Shown: positions 1 through 9,199, numbered from the stretch's first letter. The stretch: DNA of 64,000 bases from Natronosalvus amylolyticus (GCF_024298845.1 NZ_CP101156.1:3100001-3164000), one strand, 5' to 3'. Notes: generated from the sequence alone by a model not told the origin. Numbers and translations: made by a program.

Positions 1-24
1 TCGGATGACGGGTCTTTTGAAACG

Positions 25-1749
25 CTACAGCCCGGTAATCGTCCCGTCCGGTTTCACGTCGATCTCCTTTGCTGCCGGCTCCGACGGGAGTCCGGGCATC
101 GTCATCACGTCGCCCGTCAGGGCAACGACGAACCCTGGCCCGGCAGAGGGGTAGAGCCGACGGACGGTGAGCGTCCAGTCGGTGGGGACGCCGAGTGCCG
201 TCGGATCGTCCGACAGCGAGGACGGCACCTTCGAAATGCACACCGGCAGGTCGGCAAAGCCCTGTTCGGCCAGTTCTTCGAGGTCGGACCGCGCTCCCTT
301 CGTGAAGTCGACGCCGTCCGCGCCGTACACCTCGGTGGCGACCGTCTCGAGTTTCGCTTCGAGACTGTCCTCGAGGTCGTACAGCGGCTCGAAGTCGGGC
401 GCGCCACGGTCGGCGGCATCGCGAGCGGCCCGGGCGAGTTCGACGCCACCCTCGCCACCGTTGCGGTAGACGTCGGAGACGGCAGCCGTCACCCCGCGCT
501 CTCGACAGTGGGCACGTACGGCCTCGAGGTCGGCCTCGCTGTCGTCGGGGAAGCGGTTGATCGCCACGACGGGGTCGAAGCCGACGTGCTCGAGGACGTC
601 CAGGTGGTGGTCGAGGTTGGCGAAACCGGCCTCGAGCGCCTCGAGCGAGCGGTCACCGGGAGTCACCGCTTCGTCGAGCGCGTCCTCGCTTTCGAGTACG
701 TGTTCCCCGTGGTGTTTCAGCGCACGGACGGTTACGACGAGGACGACGGCATCCGGCTCGAGGTCGTGTCTCGAGACGATATCGAAGAACTTCTCGGCCC
801 CGAGGTCGGCCCCGAAGCCGGCTTCGGTGACGACGTAATCGGCGAGCGAGAGTCCGATCTGGTCGGCGACGATGGTGTTGGTCCCGTGGGCGATGTTCGC
901 GAAGGGGCCACCGTGGATGAACGCCGGCGTGCCCTCGAGCGTCTGGACGAGGTTCGGTCGGATCGCGTCCCGGAGGACGGCGGCGACGGCACCGGTTGCC
1001 CCGAGGTCGTCGACCGTGACGGGTTCGCCGTCGACGTCGTGGGCGACGATCACGCGGCCGACGCGTGTTTTGAGGTCGGGGATATCGGTCGCCATCCCGA
1101 CGACGGCCATGAGTTCCGAGGCGGCCGTGATGAGAAACTCCGATTCTCGGGGGACGCCGTTGACCGACCCGCCGAGGCCGACGACGACGTTTCGGAGCGC
1201 CCGGTCGTTCATGTCCAGGGCTCGAGGCCAGACGACCTCGCCCGGGTCGATACGGGGCTCCTGGTCCTGGTGGAGGTGGTTGTCGACCATCGCGGCGATG
1301 AGATTGTGAGCGACGGTAATCGCGTGGATATCGCCCGTGAAGTGGACGTTGATGTCGTCCATCGGGATGACCTGGCTGTAGCCGCCACCCGCTGCGCCGC
1401 CTTTGATACCGAATATTGGGCCGAGGGAGGGCTGTCGGACGGCGACGAGTCCGTCCTCGCCCAGTTTGCCGAGCCCCTGTCCAAGCCCGACGGTGGTGAC
1501 GGTTTTCCCCTCACCGGCGCGAGTCGGCGTCATTGCAGTGACGAGGATGAGTTTGCCGTCCCGTGACTCCGCTGTGTGCCGCTGGATCGCGTCGTGGGTC
1601 ACCTTGGCTTTCGTCGACCCCAGCCGTTCGATTTCGTCCGTCTCGAGACCCAGATCGCGGGCGATGTCTTCGATGGGACGATAGCTCGCCGCGTTCGAAA
1701 TTTCGGCGTCGGACGGGATTTCCTCGAGGTGCGTTGTCGTGTCTGTCAT
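25..1749 (-). CDS. fhs: Formate--tetrahydrofolate ligase
   Basis: A 574-residue protein that matches 10-formyl-tetrahydrofolate synthetase along its whole length. The enzyme joins formate to tetrahydrofolate using ATP in cytosolic one-carbon metabolism. The ATP-binding segment TPTRAGEGKT lies at residues 74-83, followed by the conserved RQPSLGP and FGIKGGAAGGG segments near 105-123. I chose the ATG at 1749 because a TATA-like ttttaacagg sits 27 nt upstream, which suits a leaderless mRNA. An extension to 1770 would start above that promoter. The gene stands alone and runs to the window edge. In haloarchaea this family is usually regarded as acquired from bacteria, which is family knowledge and not shown here. 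Confidence 0.97.
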   Translation of the reverse strand: MTDTTTHLEEIPSDAEISNAASYRPIEDIARDLGLETDEIERLGSTKAKVTHDAIQRHTAESRDGKLILVTAMTPTRAGEGKTVTTVGLGQGLGKLGEDGLVAVRQPSLGPIFGIKGGAAGGGYSQVIPMDDINVHFTGDIHAITVAHNLIAAMVDNHLHQDQEPRIDPGEVVWPRALDMNDRALRNVVVGLGGSVNGVPRESEFLITAASELMAVVGMATDIPDLKTRVGRVIVAHDVDGEPVTVDDLGATGAVAAVLRDAIRPNLVQTLEGTPAFIHGGPFANIAHGTNTIVADQIGLSLADYVVTEAGFGADLGAEKFFDIVSRHDLEPDAVVLVVTVRALKHHGEHVLESEDALDEAVTPGDRSLEALEAGFANLDHHLDVLEHVGFDPVVAINRFPDDSEADLEAVRAHCRERGVTAAVSDVYRNGGEGGVELARAARDAADRGAPDFEPLYDLEDSLEAKLETVATEVYGADGVDFTKGARSDLEELAEQGFADLPVCISKVPSSLSDDPTALGVPTDWTLTVRRLYPSAGPGFVVALTGDVMTMPGLPSEPAAKEIDVKPDGTITGL

Positions 1750-1770
1750 ACGGGAACCTCGGTCGGCCAC

Positions 1771-1780
1771 CCTGTTAAAA
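1771..1780 (-). promoter_or_regulatory. TATA box for fhs
   Basis: On the minus strand this reads ttttaacagg, 27 nt before the ATG at 1749, which is typical spacing for a haloarchaeal leaderless promoter. Inferred from sequence only. Confidence 0.5.
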
Positions 1781-2082
1781 CGCGGCAGTAATTGCGAGAC
1801 AGTGAGAACGACGGTGGACCCGCTTCACTACAGTGAAAGCGATGATGAACGTGCTCACAACAACATCCAGAGAGACAGTTGCCGATGACACGCTCGAGTG
1901 AGGTGTATAAAGGTCAACTGAGTAACCTGTGGGCCGATGCCATCTCCCCCGCTCTAGGCTGAAACCGACGTACGCGTGTCTGGTGATTTCGGGGTTATTC
2001 TGGGCTGAGTGACATTCACCCCATCACAAAGTTTATATCCCTCATCGGTCTGTTTTCGAGTCAACGGAGCCCCCTATTAACA
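1781..2082. other. Intergenic region between fhs and cetZ
   Basis: About 330 nt separate the divergent fhs and cetZ start codons and I see no gene here. The spacer contains a short inverted repeat, TTCACT-AC-AGTGAA, near 1824-1837, a second TATA-like tgtataaagg near 1902-1911, and the cetZ promoter at its right end. The CAGTGAAA segment resembles the arms of the inverted repeats at 28938 and 39011. Confidence 0.4.
2030..2040 (+). promoter_or_regulatory. TATA box for cetZ
   Basis: The sequence aagtttatatcc, preceded by a purine-rich BRE-like stretch, lies about 47 nt before the cetZ ATG. This predicts a transcript start near 2060 and a short leader of about 20 nt. Confidence 0.6.
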
Positions 2083-3264
2083 ATGAAGCTGGCGATGATC
2101 GGTTTCGGACAGGCCGGTGGGAAGGTCGTCGATCGATTCCTCGATTACGACGACCGAACCAACAGCGGAATCGTCCGTGCGGCGATCGCTGTGAACTCCG
2201 CGAAAGCGGATCTCATGGGTCTGACCAATATCCCCCAGGAGAATCGCATCCTCATCGGCCAGGCCCGCGTGAAGGGCCACGGCGTCGGTGCGGACAACGA
2301 ACTCGGCGCGGAAATCGCCGAGGAGGACATCGACGAGGTGCAAAACGCCGTCGACTCGATTCCGACCCACGAAGTGGACGCGTTCCTCGTCGTGGCTGGG
2401 ATGGGTGGTGGTACCGGTTCCGGCGGTGCACCCGTCCTCGCTAAACACCTCAAACGAATCTACACGATTCCCGTCTACGGCCTCGGCATCCTGCCGGGCA
2501 CGGACGAAGGTGGCATCTACACGCTGAACGCCGCCCGCTCGTTCCAGACGTTCGTCCGTGAGGTCGACAACCTGCTCGTCTTCGACAACGACTCCTGGCG
2601 ACAGACCGGTGAGTCAGTCGAAGGCGGGTACGCTCAGATCAACGAAGAGATCGTCCGCCGGTTCGGCGTGCTGTTCGGCGCAGGCGAGGTCGGCGAAGGC
2701 CAGGAAGTCGCCGAAAGCGTGGTCGACTCCTCTGAAATCATCAACACACTCTCGGGCGGTGGCGTCTCGACGGTCGGCTACGCCTCCGAGGAGGTCGAAC
2801 TCAACACCAGCGGCGGCCTGCTCTCGCGATTCACCGGCGGCGGTGGCGGCGGCGACGACGGCCTGGACGCGGCCAACACGACCAACCGAATCACCAGTCT
2901 GGTTCGGAAAGCCGCACTCGGCCGCCTCACACTGCCCTGTGAGATCGATGGCGCAGAGCGCGCGCTGCTCGTCCTCTCCGGTCCCAGCGAGTACCTGAAC
3001 CGGAAAGGAATCGAGCGCGGACGGAAGTGGCTCGAGGAGGAAACCGGCAGTATGGAAGTGCGCGGCGGTGACTTCCCCCGGCAGGTGCCCGAAGTGTCCG
3101 CGGCAATCTTGCTCTCGGGCGTGACGAACGTCCCGCGAATCAAGCGCCTCCAGCAGGTGGCAATCGAAGCCCAGGACAACATGGAAGACATCCAATCGGA
3201 GAGCCAACAAAACCTCGAGAGCCTGGTCGAAGACGACGAGGACGAACTCGAGCCGCTGTTCTAA
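2083..3264 (+). CDS. cetZ: Tubulin-like protein CetZ
   Basis: A 393-residue tubulin/FtsZ-superfamily GTPase. The N-terminus carries GFGQAGGKV (7-15) and the tubulin signature GMGGGTGSG at 106-114 forms the phosphate-binding loop. A glycine run (RFTGGGGGGDDG) interrupts the protein near residue 250, and the tail is acidic (EDDEDELEPLF). CetZ proteins polymerise at the haloarchaeal envelope and influence cell shape and motility rather than division. The N-terminus is closest to the CetZ1 type as I remember it, but I cannot assign the paralogue without alignment. It is a single-gene unit with its own TATA box. Confidence 0.95.
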   Translation: MKLAMIGFGQAGGKVVDRFLDYDDRTNSGIVRAAIAVNSAKADLMGLTNIPQENRILIGQARVKGHGVGADNELGAEIAEEDIDEVQNAVDSIPTHEVDAFLVVAGMGGGTGSGGAPVLAKHLKRIYTIPVYGLGILPGTDEGGIYTLNAARSFQTFVREVDNLLVFDNDSWRQTGESVEGGYAQINEEIVRRFGVLFGAGEVGEGQEVAESVVDSSEIINTLSGGGVSTVGYASEEVELNTSGGLLSRFTGGGGGGDDGLDAANTTNRITSLVRKAALGRLTLPCEIDGAERALLVLSGPSEYLNRKGIERGRKWLEEETGSMEVRGGDFPRQVPEVSAAILLSGVTNVPRIKRLQQVAIEAQDNMEDIQSESQQNLESLVEDDEDELEPLF

Positions 3265-3575
3265 CCGTCTCGAGGGGGCGAACACGGGGTCGGGCCCGAT
3301 CTCTAGCGGATGTGAGCGACGCGATGTCGAGCCCCGCTGACGTGGCTACTTTCTCGGTCGGATTCGCTGTCTCGAGGCTGGTGCGTATACTCGCAAAACA
3401 ATAGTAAATTAATACGTATATCAAATCATAGTGGTCGCATCGTCTTCGAAACCGAATAAGGGGGCTGCGGCCGCTCGAGAGTCGCCGCTATCAGTAGCCG
3501 GCCACTCCGGCCAGCCCATCCAGGGCGCCATCGACTCCGATGTCCTTTTGCCCGTTTACTGGCAATCTCCCTCGA
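3265..3575. other. Intergenic region between cetZ and cofC
   Basis: This 311-nt stretch has no convincing coding frame. It contains an AT-rich island around 3393-3432 (aaaacaatagtaaattaatacg and following), the only low-GC patch in the first 10 kb. Possible promoter elements lie there, but the nearest gene start (3576) is 140 nt away, so either cofC has a long leader or the island serves another purpose. Confidence 0.35.
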
Positions 3576-4223
3576 ATGCAGGTCGTCGTTCCCTTCGCCG
3601 GCCGGACGCCGAAATCACGTCTCGAGCCCGTCCTCTCGCTCGAGGAACGCCGGGCGTTAGCTCGAGCGATGCTCGCGGACGTCTGTGGGGCCGTGGTGGC
3701 CACCGGTAACTCGCCGACGATTCTCGCGACGGCACCTCTCTCCGCGGCGACGAGGCGGGAACTCGAGGCGGCGACCGGTGGTGAGTACGCGGTCGAGGTC
3801 GACGACCGGCCGCTGTCGCCGGCGGTGAACGCACTCCTCGAGGTGAGTGCGGAATCGGTCGCCATCGTCATGACAGACCTCGCACTCGCGACGCCGGGCG
3901 CGCTCGAGGAACTGTTCGACGCCAGCGGCGACGTCGTCATCGCGCCGGGTCGGGGCGGGGGCACGAACGCAATGGTCGTTCGTCACCCCGCGTTTCGGGT
4001 GGATTACCACGGGGCGTCGTATCTGGACCATCGCCAGGGCGCTCGGGCGGTCGGTGCGTCCCTCGAGACTGTCGACTCGTTTCGCCTGGCGACGGATATC
4101 GACGAACCCGAAGACCTGGTCGAGGTGTGGCTCCACAGCGACTCGCGGTCGAAGGCCACACTCGAGGCACAGGGGTTTCACCTCGAGACGACCGAGGGTC
4201 GAGTTCGACTGGCTCGTGACTAA
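3576..4223 (+). CDS. cofC: 2-phospho-L-lactate guanylyltransferase
   Basis: A 215-residue nucleotidyltransferase of the CofC family, which activates 2-phospho-L-lactate (or phosphoenolpyruvate in some lineages) with GTP for coenzyme F420 side-chain assembly. The start VVVPFAGRTPKSRL, the central AIVMTDLAL and the later APGRGGGTNAM are characteristic. The ATG at 3576 gives the usual start, and 12 upstream in-frame residues are poor in family character. cofG follows at 5220, supporting an F420 locus, although an esterase gene is inserted between them. Confidence 0.92.
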   Translation: MQVVVPFAGRTPKSRLEPVLSLEERRALARAMLADVCGAVVATGNSPTILATAPLSAATRRELEAATGGEYAVEVDDRPLSPAVNALLEVSAESVAIVMTDLALATPGALEELFDASGDVVIAPGRGGGTNAMVVRHPAFRVDYHGASYLDHRQGARAVGASLETVDSFRLATDIDEPEDLVEVWLHSDSRSKATLEAQGFHLETTEGRVRLARD

Positions 4224-4362
4224 CTCGCCACCGGCGGTGAGTGGTTCGAACTGGCGTTCCGTGCCACGACGAACCGAACGGACACGCTGAGAACCGACGA
4301 CCGCCTGTCCGATGGTATCCGCAGCTTTTTGGCGTGTTACCGGCCACTGTCGAGGCGAAGCG

Positions 4363-5190
4363 ATGTCGAACCACGCGAACACCCTCGACCTCGAGTGGCG
4401 ACCGTACGACCTGACCGACGGCGAGCAGGTGGTAGGAGACGTTCGCGTCTCGAACGAAGTGAACTCGCCGCTGCTCGAGTCCTCGAGACGGGTGGTTGCG
4501 TATCTGCCGCCGTCGTACGAAACGGGCGAGCGCCAGTATCCGGTCGTCTACATGCACGACGGGCAAAACCTGTTCGACGAGGCCATGAGCTATAGCGGGG
4601 AGTGTCGCGTCGACGAGACGATGGAGCGCCTCGCTGCGGACGGGTACGAAGCAATCGTTATCGGCGTCCCGAACGCCGGCGACGACCGCCGCCTGGAGTA
4701 CACGCCGTGGCCACACTCCGAGTACGGTGGCGGCGGGGCAGACGACTATCTCGAGTGGCTGCTCGCCTCTCTGAAACCGGCGGTCGACGCCACCCTGCGG
4801 ACGAAACCCGAACGCGAGACGACCGGGCTGGCGGGTTCCTCCCTCGGCGGTCTCGTCAGTCTCTACGGCTACTTCGAGTACCCAGAACGCGTCGGTTGTG
4901 TAGGCGCCTTGAGTCCGGCGTTCTGGTGGAACGATGAGGCGTGGTTCGACTATCTGGAGGCCCAGCCATCACGGTCGGGTCGGATCTACATGGACGTTGG
5001 CGACAGCGAGAGTCTCGAGGACGACGACCTGAACGCGGCCTACCTCGAGGACGCAAAAGCGACGGCAGCGCTACTCGAGTCCAACCGGCACGAGCCCTCG
5101 TTGCGATTCCGCGTCGACGAAGGTGGTCGACACCGCGAGACGGCCTGGGCACGGCGGTTCCCTGCTGCCGTACAGTTTTTGCTCCCCTGA
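4363..5190 (+). CDS. Esterase-type alpha/beta hydrolase (esterase D / Fes-like)
   Basis: A 275-residue alpha/beta hydrolase of the putative esterase family that includes siderophore esterases and esterase D. It contains PVVYMHDGQNLFDE at 60-73 and the nucleophile elbow GSSLGG at 158-163 (Ser160). A histidine in the C-terminal segment GGRHRETAWARRFP probably completes the triad. No signal peptide is visible, so it is likely cytosolic. I preferred the ATG at 4363 because the family-like sequence begins there. It lies between cofC and cofG, but nothing in the sequence links its substrate to F420. Confidence 0.85.
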   Translation: MSNHANTLDLEWRPYDLTDGEQVVGDVRVSNEVNSPLLESSRRVVAYLPPSYETGERQYPVVYMHDGQNLFDEAMSYSGECRVDETMERLAADGYEAIVIGVPNAGDDRRLEYTPWPHSEYGGGGADDYLEWLLASLKPAVDATLRTKPERETTGLAGSSLGGLVSLYGYFEYPERVGCVGALSPAFWWNDEAWFDYLEAQPSRSGRIYMDVGDSESLEDDDLNAAYLEDAKATAALLESNRHEPSLRFRVDEGGRHRETAWARRFPAAVQFLLP

Positions 5191-5219
5191 TAGGAATCAG
5201 TGTCACTGAGTAGTGGTCA

Positions 5220-6446
5220 GTGACGGACCGGGTCGGCCCTGACCGCGATAACGAACCGTATACGCCGTTCGTAGGGACCGTCCGACAGGCTATTGACGCT
5301 GCGGACAACTCTCTCGAGATAATGATACCCGGCGCCGAGACCTACGACGTCGATATCGCAATCGACGACGAGACCATCGACAAACTGCTCGAGGTGACGC
5401 CCGCGGACGTCGACCCGGCTCCGGCACTCACGTACTGCAAGAACGTCTTTATCCCGCTAACGACCGCCTGCCGGTACACCTGCACCTACTGCACCTACTT
5501 CGACCCGCCGGGAGACGCCTCCTTGCTCTCGCTCGAGGAGGTTCGCGATATCTGCCGGACTGGGGCTGACGCCGGCTGTACGGAGGCACTGTTCACGTTC
5601 GGAGACGACCCGGACGAGCGCTACACCGAGCTGTACGACCAGCTCGAGGCCTGGGGCCACGACTCGATTCACACCTATCTGCGCGACGCCTGCGCGGTCG
5701 CGCTCGAGGAGGGGTTGCTCCCGCACGCCAATCCGGGCGATCAGACGCACGAGCAGATGGCGACTGTCGCCGACGTCAACGCCAGCATGGGGGTGATGCT
5801 CGAGACGACGGCCGACGTGGCGGCACACGCGGGCCCTCGGCAGAAGGTCCCCGGTCAGCGCCTGCGGACTATCCAGAACGCGGGTGAACTGGACGTCGCC
5901 TTCACCACCGGCATCCTCGTCGGCATCGGCGAATCCTGGCGCGACCGAGCCGAGAGCCTGCTCGCCATCCGTGAGATGCACGAGCGCTACGATCACATTC
6001 AGGAGGTTATCGTCCAGCCGGTCGCGAACAACGAGCGCTGGACGGCAGGAGGCCCGGACCTCGAGACGCTGCGGCGGGTGACGGCCATGGCTCGCGTCGC
6101 GCTTCCCGACTCCATTTCGGTGCAGGTCCCGCCGAATCTCGCGCCCGCGGGCGAGTTGGTCGACTGCGGCATCGACGACCTCGGCGGCGTGTCGCCGATC
6201 ACCGACGACCACATCAACCCGGATTACGCCTGGCCCGGACTGCGCGAACTCGAGTCAATCGCCGAGGCGGCGGGCGTCCCGCTTCGCGAGCGACTGCCGG
6301 TCTACGACCGATACCTCCCCGAATCGTTGCGATCACCGGCGTTCGACGGCGTGCCTGCTGCTGGCGTCGAGTCGGACGACGACCGCGAGTGGCTCTCGCC
6401 GCGGATGCGACGCGCGCTCACAGACGTGGTACCAACAGAGCAGTGA
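5220..6446 (+). CDS. cofG: 7,8-didemethyl-8-hydroxy-5-deazariboflavin synthase subunit CofG
   Basis: A 408-residue radical SAM protein. The cluster motif CRYTCTYC provides Cys84, Cys88 and Cys91 (CxxxCxxC). Later segments such as HEQMATVADVNASMGVMLET and GILVGIGESWRDR match CofG, which works with CofH to build the deazaflavin chromophore of F420. The start is a GTG at 5220, 29 nt after the esterase stop, and no better ATG is present. The last codons and the stop lie inside a 22-bp tandem duplication (6438-6481). Confidence 0.94.
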   Translation: MTDRVGPDRDNEPYTPFVGTVRQAIDAADNSLEIMIPGAETYDVDIAIDDETIDKLLEVTPADVDPAPALTYCKNVFIPLTTACRYTCTYCTYFDPPGDASLLSLEEVRDICRTGADAGCTEALFTFGDDPDERYTELYDQLEAWGHDSIHTYLRDACAVALEEGLLPHANPGDQTHEQMATVADVNASMGVMLETTADVAAHAGPRQKVPGQRLRTIQNAGELDVAFTTGILVGIGESWRDRAESLLAIREMHERYDHIQEVIVQPVANNERWTAGGPDLETLRRVTAMARVALPDSISVQVPPNLAPAGELVDCGIDDLGGVSPITDDHINPDYAWPGLRELESIAEAAGVPLRERLPVYDRYLPESLRSPAFDGVPAAGVESDDDREWLSPRMRRALTDVVPTEQ

Positions 6447-6481
6447 CCACTCGACGACGGAGCGGTGACCACTCGAGGCTG
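6438..6481. repeat. 22-bp tandem duplication across the cofG stop codon
   Basis: Two adjacent 22-bp units (6438-6459 and 6460-6481) match at 18 of 22 positions. Unit one contains the final Glu-Gln codons and the TGA of cofG, and unit two repeats this just downstream. Each unit contains gtgaccactcga. Confidence 0.75.
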
Positions 6482-6583
6482 TGTAGTGCTAGCTCGGCGA
6501 CTCCTCGAGATACATTTTCGTCTCGGTTCGCTGATTACCCACTCGACCACCCCCCGGAGTGACGACCCATTGTCAGACCGACA

Positions 6584-6592
6584 GTTTAAGTA
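6584..6592 (+). promoter_or_regulatory. TATA box for the rhomboid gene
   Basis: The sequence gtttaagta lies 23-31 nt before the ATG at 6615, which fits a leaderless transcript. Confidence 0.6.
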
Positions 6593-6614
6593 AATCTTCA
6601 CCCAACTGCAGCCA

Positions 6615-8663
6615 ATGATGGTGACGCCGACACAGGCCGTCTTGTTCGTGACGCTCGTCGCCGCGCTCGCCTTCGGCTGGTTTTTCGCCAGCGAAACGCG
6701 CGACCGGTGTCGAGCGCACCTCGAGCGTCGCTTTCTGTATGGCGTTCCGTGGGGAACCCTGGTGACCGTCGCGGTCGTCGTCGCGTTCTATCTGTTCGCA
6801 CAGGGGGGTCTTCGAAACTGGAACGACCCGCTCATCTATCCGTACGTCACCTGGTCGTACTTCTACCCGACGGGCGTCCTCACGGCGGGTATCGCTCACG
6901 GCTCGGTCGCACACATCCTCTCGAACATGTCGGCGACGCTCGTGTTGGCTCCCATCGCCGAGTACGCCTGGGGGCACTTTTCGCCTCGAGACGACGCTGA
7001 CGGTGAGAACGACGAAGAGACCGGTCGCTCGAGCGACGAGGGGGTAGGTACCGGAACGATTGACGACTCGATGGCCGGTTCCGAAACCGGTCGACCGCCG
7101 CTTCGGACGGATGGGGCAGGGGATGAAGCTGAGGCGGACAGAGGGGGAGCCAACGAAGGTGTAACAGGCGTTGATGGGGGTACGGGCGCTCGAGCCGCGG
7201 GCATCTTGCAACGACCGTGGATCCGCGCCCTCGTCGTCTTCCCCGGCGCACTGCTGGGGATGGCTCTCCTGACCTCGACGTTCTCGATGGGGCCGGGGCT
7301 CGGCTTTTCCGGTGCCGTATTCGCTATCGCTGGCTTTGCACTCGTCACCTACCCCCTCGCGACGGTAGTTGGTGTCGCCGCGAGCGCGGCACTGAGTACG
7401 GTGTTGACCGCGCTCAACACACCTATCGTCCGCGCAGGTATCGAGACTGGACCACCGTCGCCCCCAGGCTGGGCGGGAATCGGGTTTCAGGCCCACATGC
7501 TCGGCTTTCTGCTAGGCGTGCTCCTGGCAATCGGATTGCTCGCCGTCCGAACCGACCGGCAACAACCGAGACCGTCCGCCGGGCGACTCTTCGGGGCGAC
7601 GGTCCTCTTTGGCCTGGCGCAGTCGCTCTGGTTGCTCGCGTTTCCGGGTGGAGAGGACACGTTCGTCCTCTATCGTGGCGCTGGCGTCGTCCTCGTGTTT
7701 CTGTTGGCTATTGGGATTACGCTCGCCGTCACGGGAAGTACTCGGCCCCTGCCGCGAATCTTCTCGAGTGCGTCCCGGGTTCCCTCGAGGCGACAGGTGG
7801 GCGCGTTCTGGCTGGTCTTCCTGGGACTCGTATTTGCCGGGACGGTCGTCGGGGCCTTCGCGTCGGAGACGCCCGTCGTCCCCGTCGCTGGCGTCGCCGC
7901 CTTTTTCGTGTTTCTGTTCGGGGTCCCGGCGGTAGTGGCTGTGTTCCCCGACCGACTCCGGCCAGGTTCGGGGCCGGTCACGCGACGACAGACGGTCACT
8001 GTCTGCCTGCTGGTGTTTACGGTGCTGGTCGCCGCACCCAGTCTCCCGCTGAGTCTGGGCGTCGTCGATGACGGAACGGTGCCCGCCGGCGAGGTCAGGG
8101 CTGGCGATTACGCGGTGAGTTACGCCGAGAACGCGACCAGCGGCCAGACGCCCGCCGTCGACTTCGGGGACGACGAACTCTTTTCGAGTCAACAGAGTGG
8201 CGTCATCGTCGTTAGCGAGGACAGACAGCTCTGGACGGTCGCCGTCCGCGAGGAGGTGCTCGCCCACGAGGGCAACGATACCGTCCACGTCGGCGGCTTC
8301 GGTTGGCGGGAAACGATTGCGGTCGACCGGCACGGCTGGAACGTCGTCGGCAACGACACCGCCTACGTCGTCGACCTCGAACTGGACGGCGAGACCACCC
8401 GGTCGTTCGCCTCCGAGCCGTCGACCGCGAACGTCCGTCTCGACGGCCACGAGCTAACGGTGGTTCCGGGCGAGGAGGTCTCGATGCAAGTCACTCGAGA
8501 CGGTGAGACGGTGGGCGAGGCCGCGATTCCGTCGGTCGGTGACCGTGTCTCGGTCGGCCCGCTCGAGATCCGAACCGAAACCGTCGATGGCGACGTTCGC
8601 GTGGTCGTCGACGACGGCGAGACGCAGGTACAGGTCGCCGAACGCGAGGAGTTTTCGAGCTAA
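6615..8663 (+). CDS. Rhomboid-family intramembrane serine protease with long extensions
   Basis: A 682-residue membrane protein. Rhomboid hallmarks are the HGSVAHILSN segment (His95, His100, Asn104), the nucleophile motif GFSG at 230-233 (Ser232) and the catalytic histidine in GFQAHMLGF (His294). Two features are unusual. About 75 hydrophilic residues (roughly 122-196, rich in Asp, Glu, Gly and Thr) split the second and third conserved helices. After the rhomboid core come further membrane helices (about 320-490) and a soluble C-terminal domain of about 190 residues rich in beta-type sequence, probably extracytoplasmic. Starts at 6615 and 6618 are equivalent. The substrate is unknown. Confidence 0.85.
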   Translation: MMVTPTQAVLFVTLVAALAFGWFFASETRDRCRAHLERRFLYGVPWGTLVTVAVVVAFYLFAQGGLRNWNDPLIYPYVTWSYFYPTGVLTAGIAHGSVAHILSNMSATLVLAPIAEYAWGHFSPRDDADGENDEETGRSSDEGVGTGTIDDSMAGSETGRPPLRTDGAGDEAEADRGGANEGVTGVDGGTGARAAGILQRPWIRALVVFPGALLGMALLTSTFSMGPGLGFSGAVFAIAGFALVTYPLATVVGVAASAALSTVLTALNTPIVRAGIETGPPSPPGWAGIGFQAHMLGFLLGVLLAIGLLAVRTDRQQPRPSAGRLFGATVLFGLAQSLWLLAFPGGEDTFVLYRGAGVVLVFLLAIGITLAVTGSTRPLPRIFSSASRVPSRRQVGAFWLVFLGLVFAGTVVGAFASETPVVPVAGVAAFFVFLFGVPAVVAVFPDRLRPGSGPVTRRQTVTVCLLVFTVLVAAPSLPLSLGVVDDGTVPAGEVRAGDYAVSYAENATSGQTPAVDFGDDELFSSQQSGVIVVSEDRQLWTVAVREEVLAHEGNDTVHVGGFGWRETIAVDRHGWNVVGNDTAYVVDLELDGETTRSFASEPSTANVRLDGHELTVVPGEEVSMQVTRDGETVGEAAIPSVGDRVSVGPLEIRTETVDGDVRVVVDDGETQVQVAEREEFSS

Positions 8664-8703
8664 CTTCTTGGGTCCCGACCCGCCTCTGTAGTTCCTGGAG
8701 TCC

Positions 8704-9168
8704 CTATTCGTCTCGATAAAACGATTCGTGCACGGCGAGGCCTTCGTCCTCGAGGACGGGGCCATCGACGACTGTGTCACCGTTGCCTCGTTCGATCACT
8801 TCAGCGCATGGTATCGTGATGACGCCACCGTCACGAAGCGCTGCGAGCGACGTCCCCTCGACGCTGTAGACGACCCGGCCGAGCCCCGCGTAGTGGAGGG
8901 CTGCGGCACACATCGGACAGGGTTCGGTGCTCGTATACATCGTACACGCCGCTCGGTCGTCGGGCTCGAGTTCGCTGGCTGCCCAGCGCGCGAGGACGAA
9001 CTCCGGGTGGGCGGAGATATCGTCGTCGGTGAGCGTTCGATTGCGGGCCTCGCGAATCACCTCGCCGTCGATCTCGAGGAGTGAGCCAAAGGGCGTGTTC
9101 CCGTTTTCGACGGCTTCTTCGGCGAGTTCGATTGCACGTTTGATGAAGCCCTCCTCGGCGTCTGTCAT
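8704..9168 (-). CDS. Nucleoside/base deaminase (CMP/dCMP deaminase fold)
   Basis: A 154-residue zinc-dependent deaminase. Zinc and catalytic residues are His54 and Glu56 in ISAHPEF, and Cys84 and Cys87 in PCPMC. The family includes guanine deaminase, cytosine deaminase and tRNA adenosine deaminase. The length and NGNTPFGSLL motif resemble GuaD-like nucleobase deaminases more than TadA, but the substrate is not settled. The usual HAE is HPE here, which is a tolerated variant. A TATA-like ctatatgcc on the minus strand about 25 nt upstream supports the start at 9168. Confidence 0.85.
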   Translation of the reverse strand: MTDAEEGFIKRAIELAEEAVENGNTPFGSLLEIDGEVIREARNRTLTDDDISAHPEFVLARWAASELEPDDRAACTMYTSTEPCPMCAAALHYAGLGRVVYSVEGTSLAALRDGGVITIPCAEVIERGNGDTVVDGPVLEDEGLAVHESFYRDE

Positions 9169-9189
9169 GACGTCCGATTAGGTGACACG

Positions 9190-9199
9190 GCATATAGAG
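9190..9199 (-). promoter_or_regulatory. TATA box for the deaminase gene
   Basis: On the minus strand this reads ctctatatgc, about 26 nt before the ATG at 9168, consistent with a leaderless transcript. Confidence 0.5.

Noticed and set aside
508-1566. A 352-codon plus-strand open frame opposite fhs
   Set aside because: It is antisense to a full-length, highly conserved enzyme. High GC suppresses stop codons, and the product has no family features.
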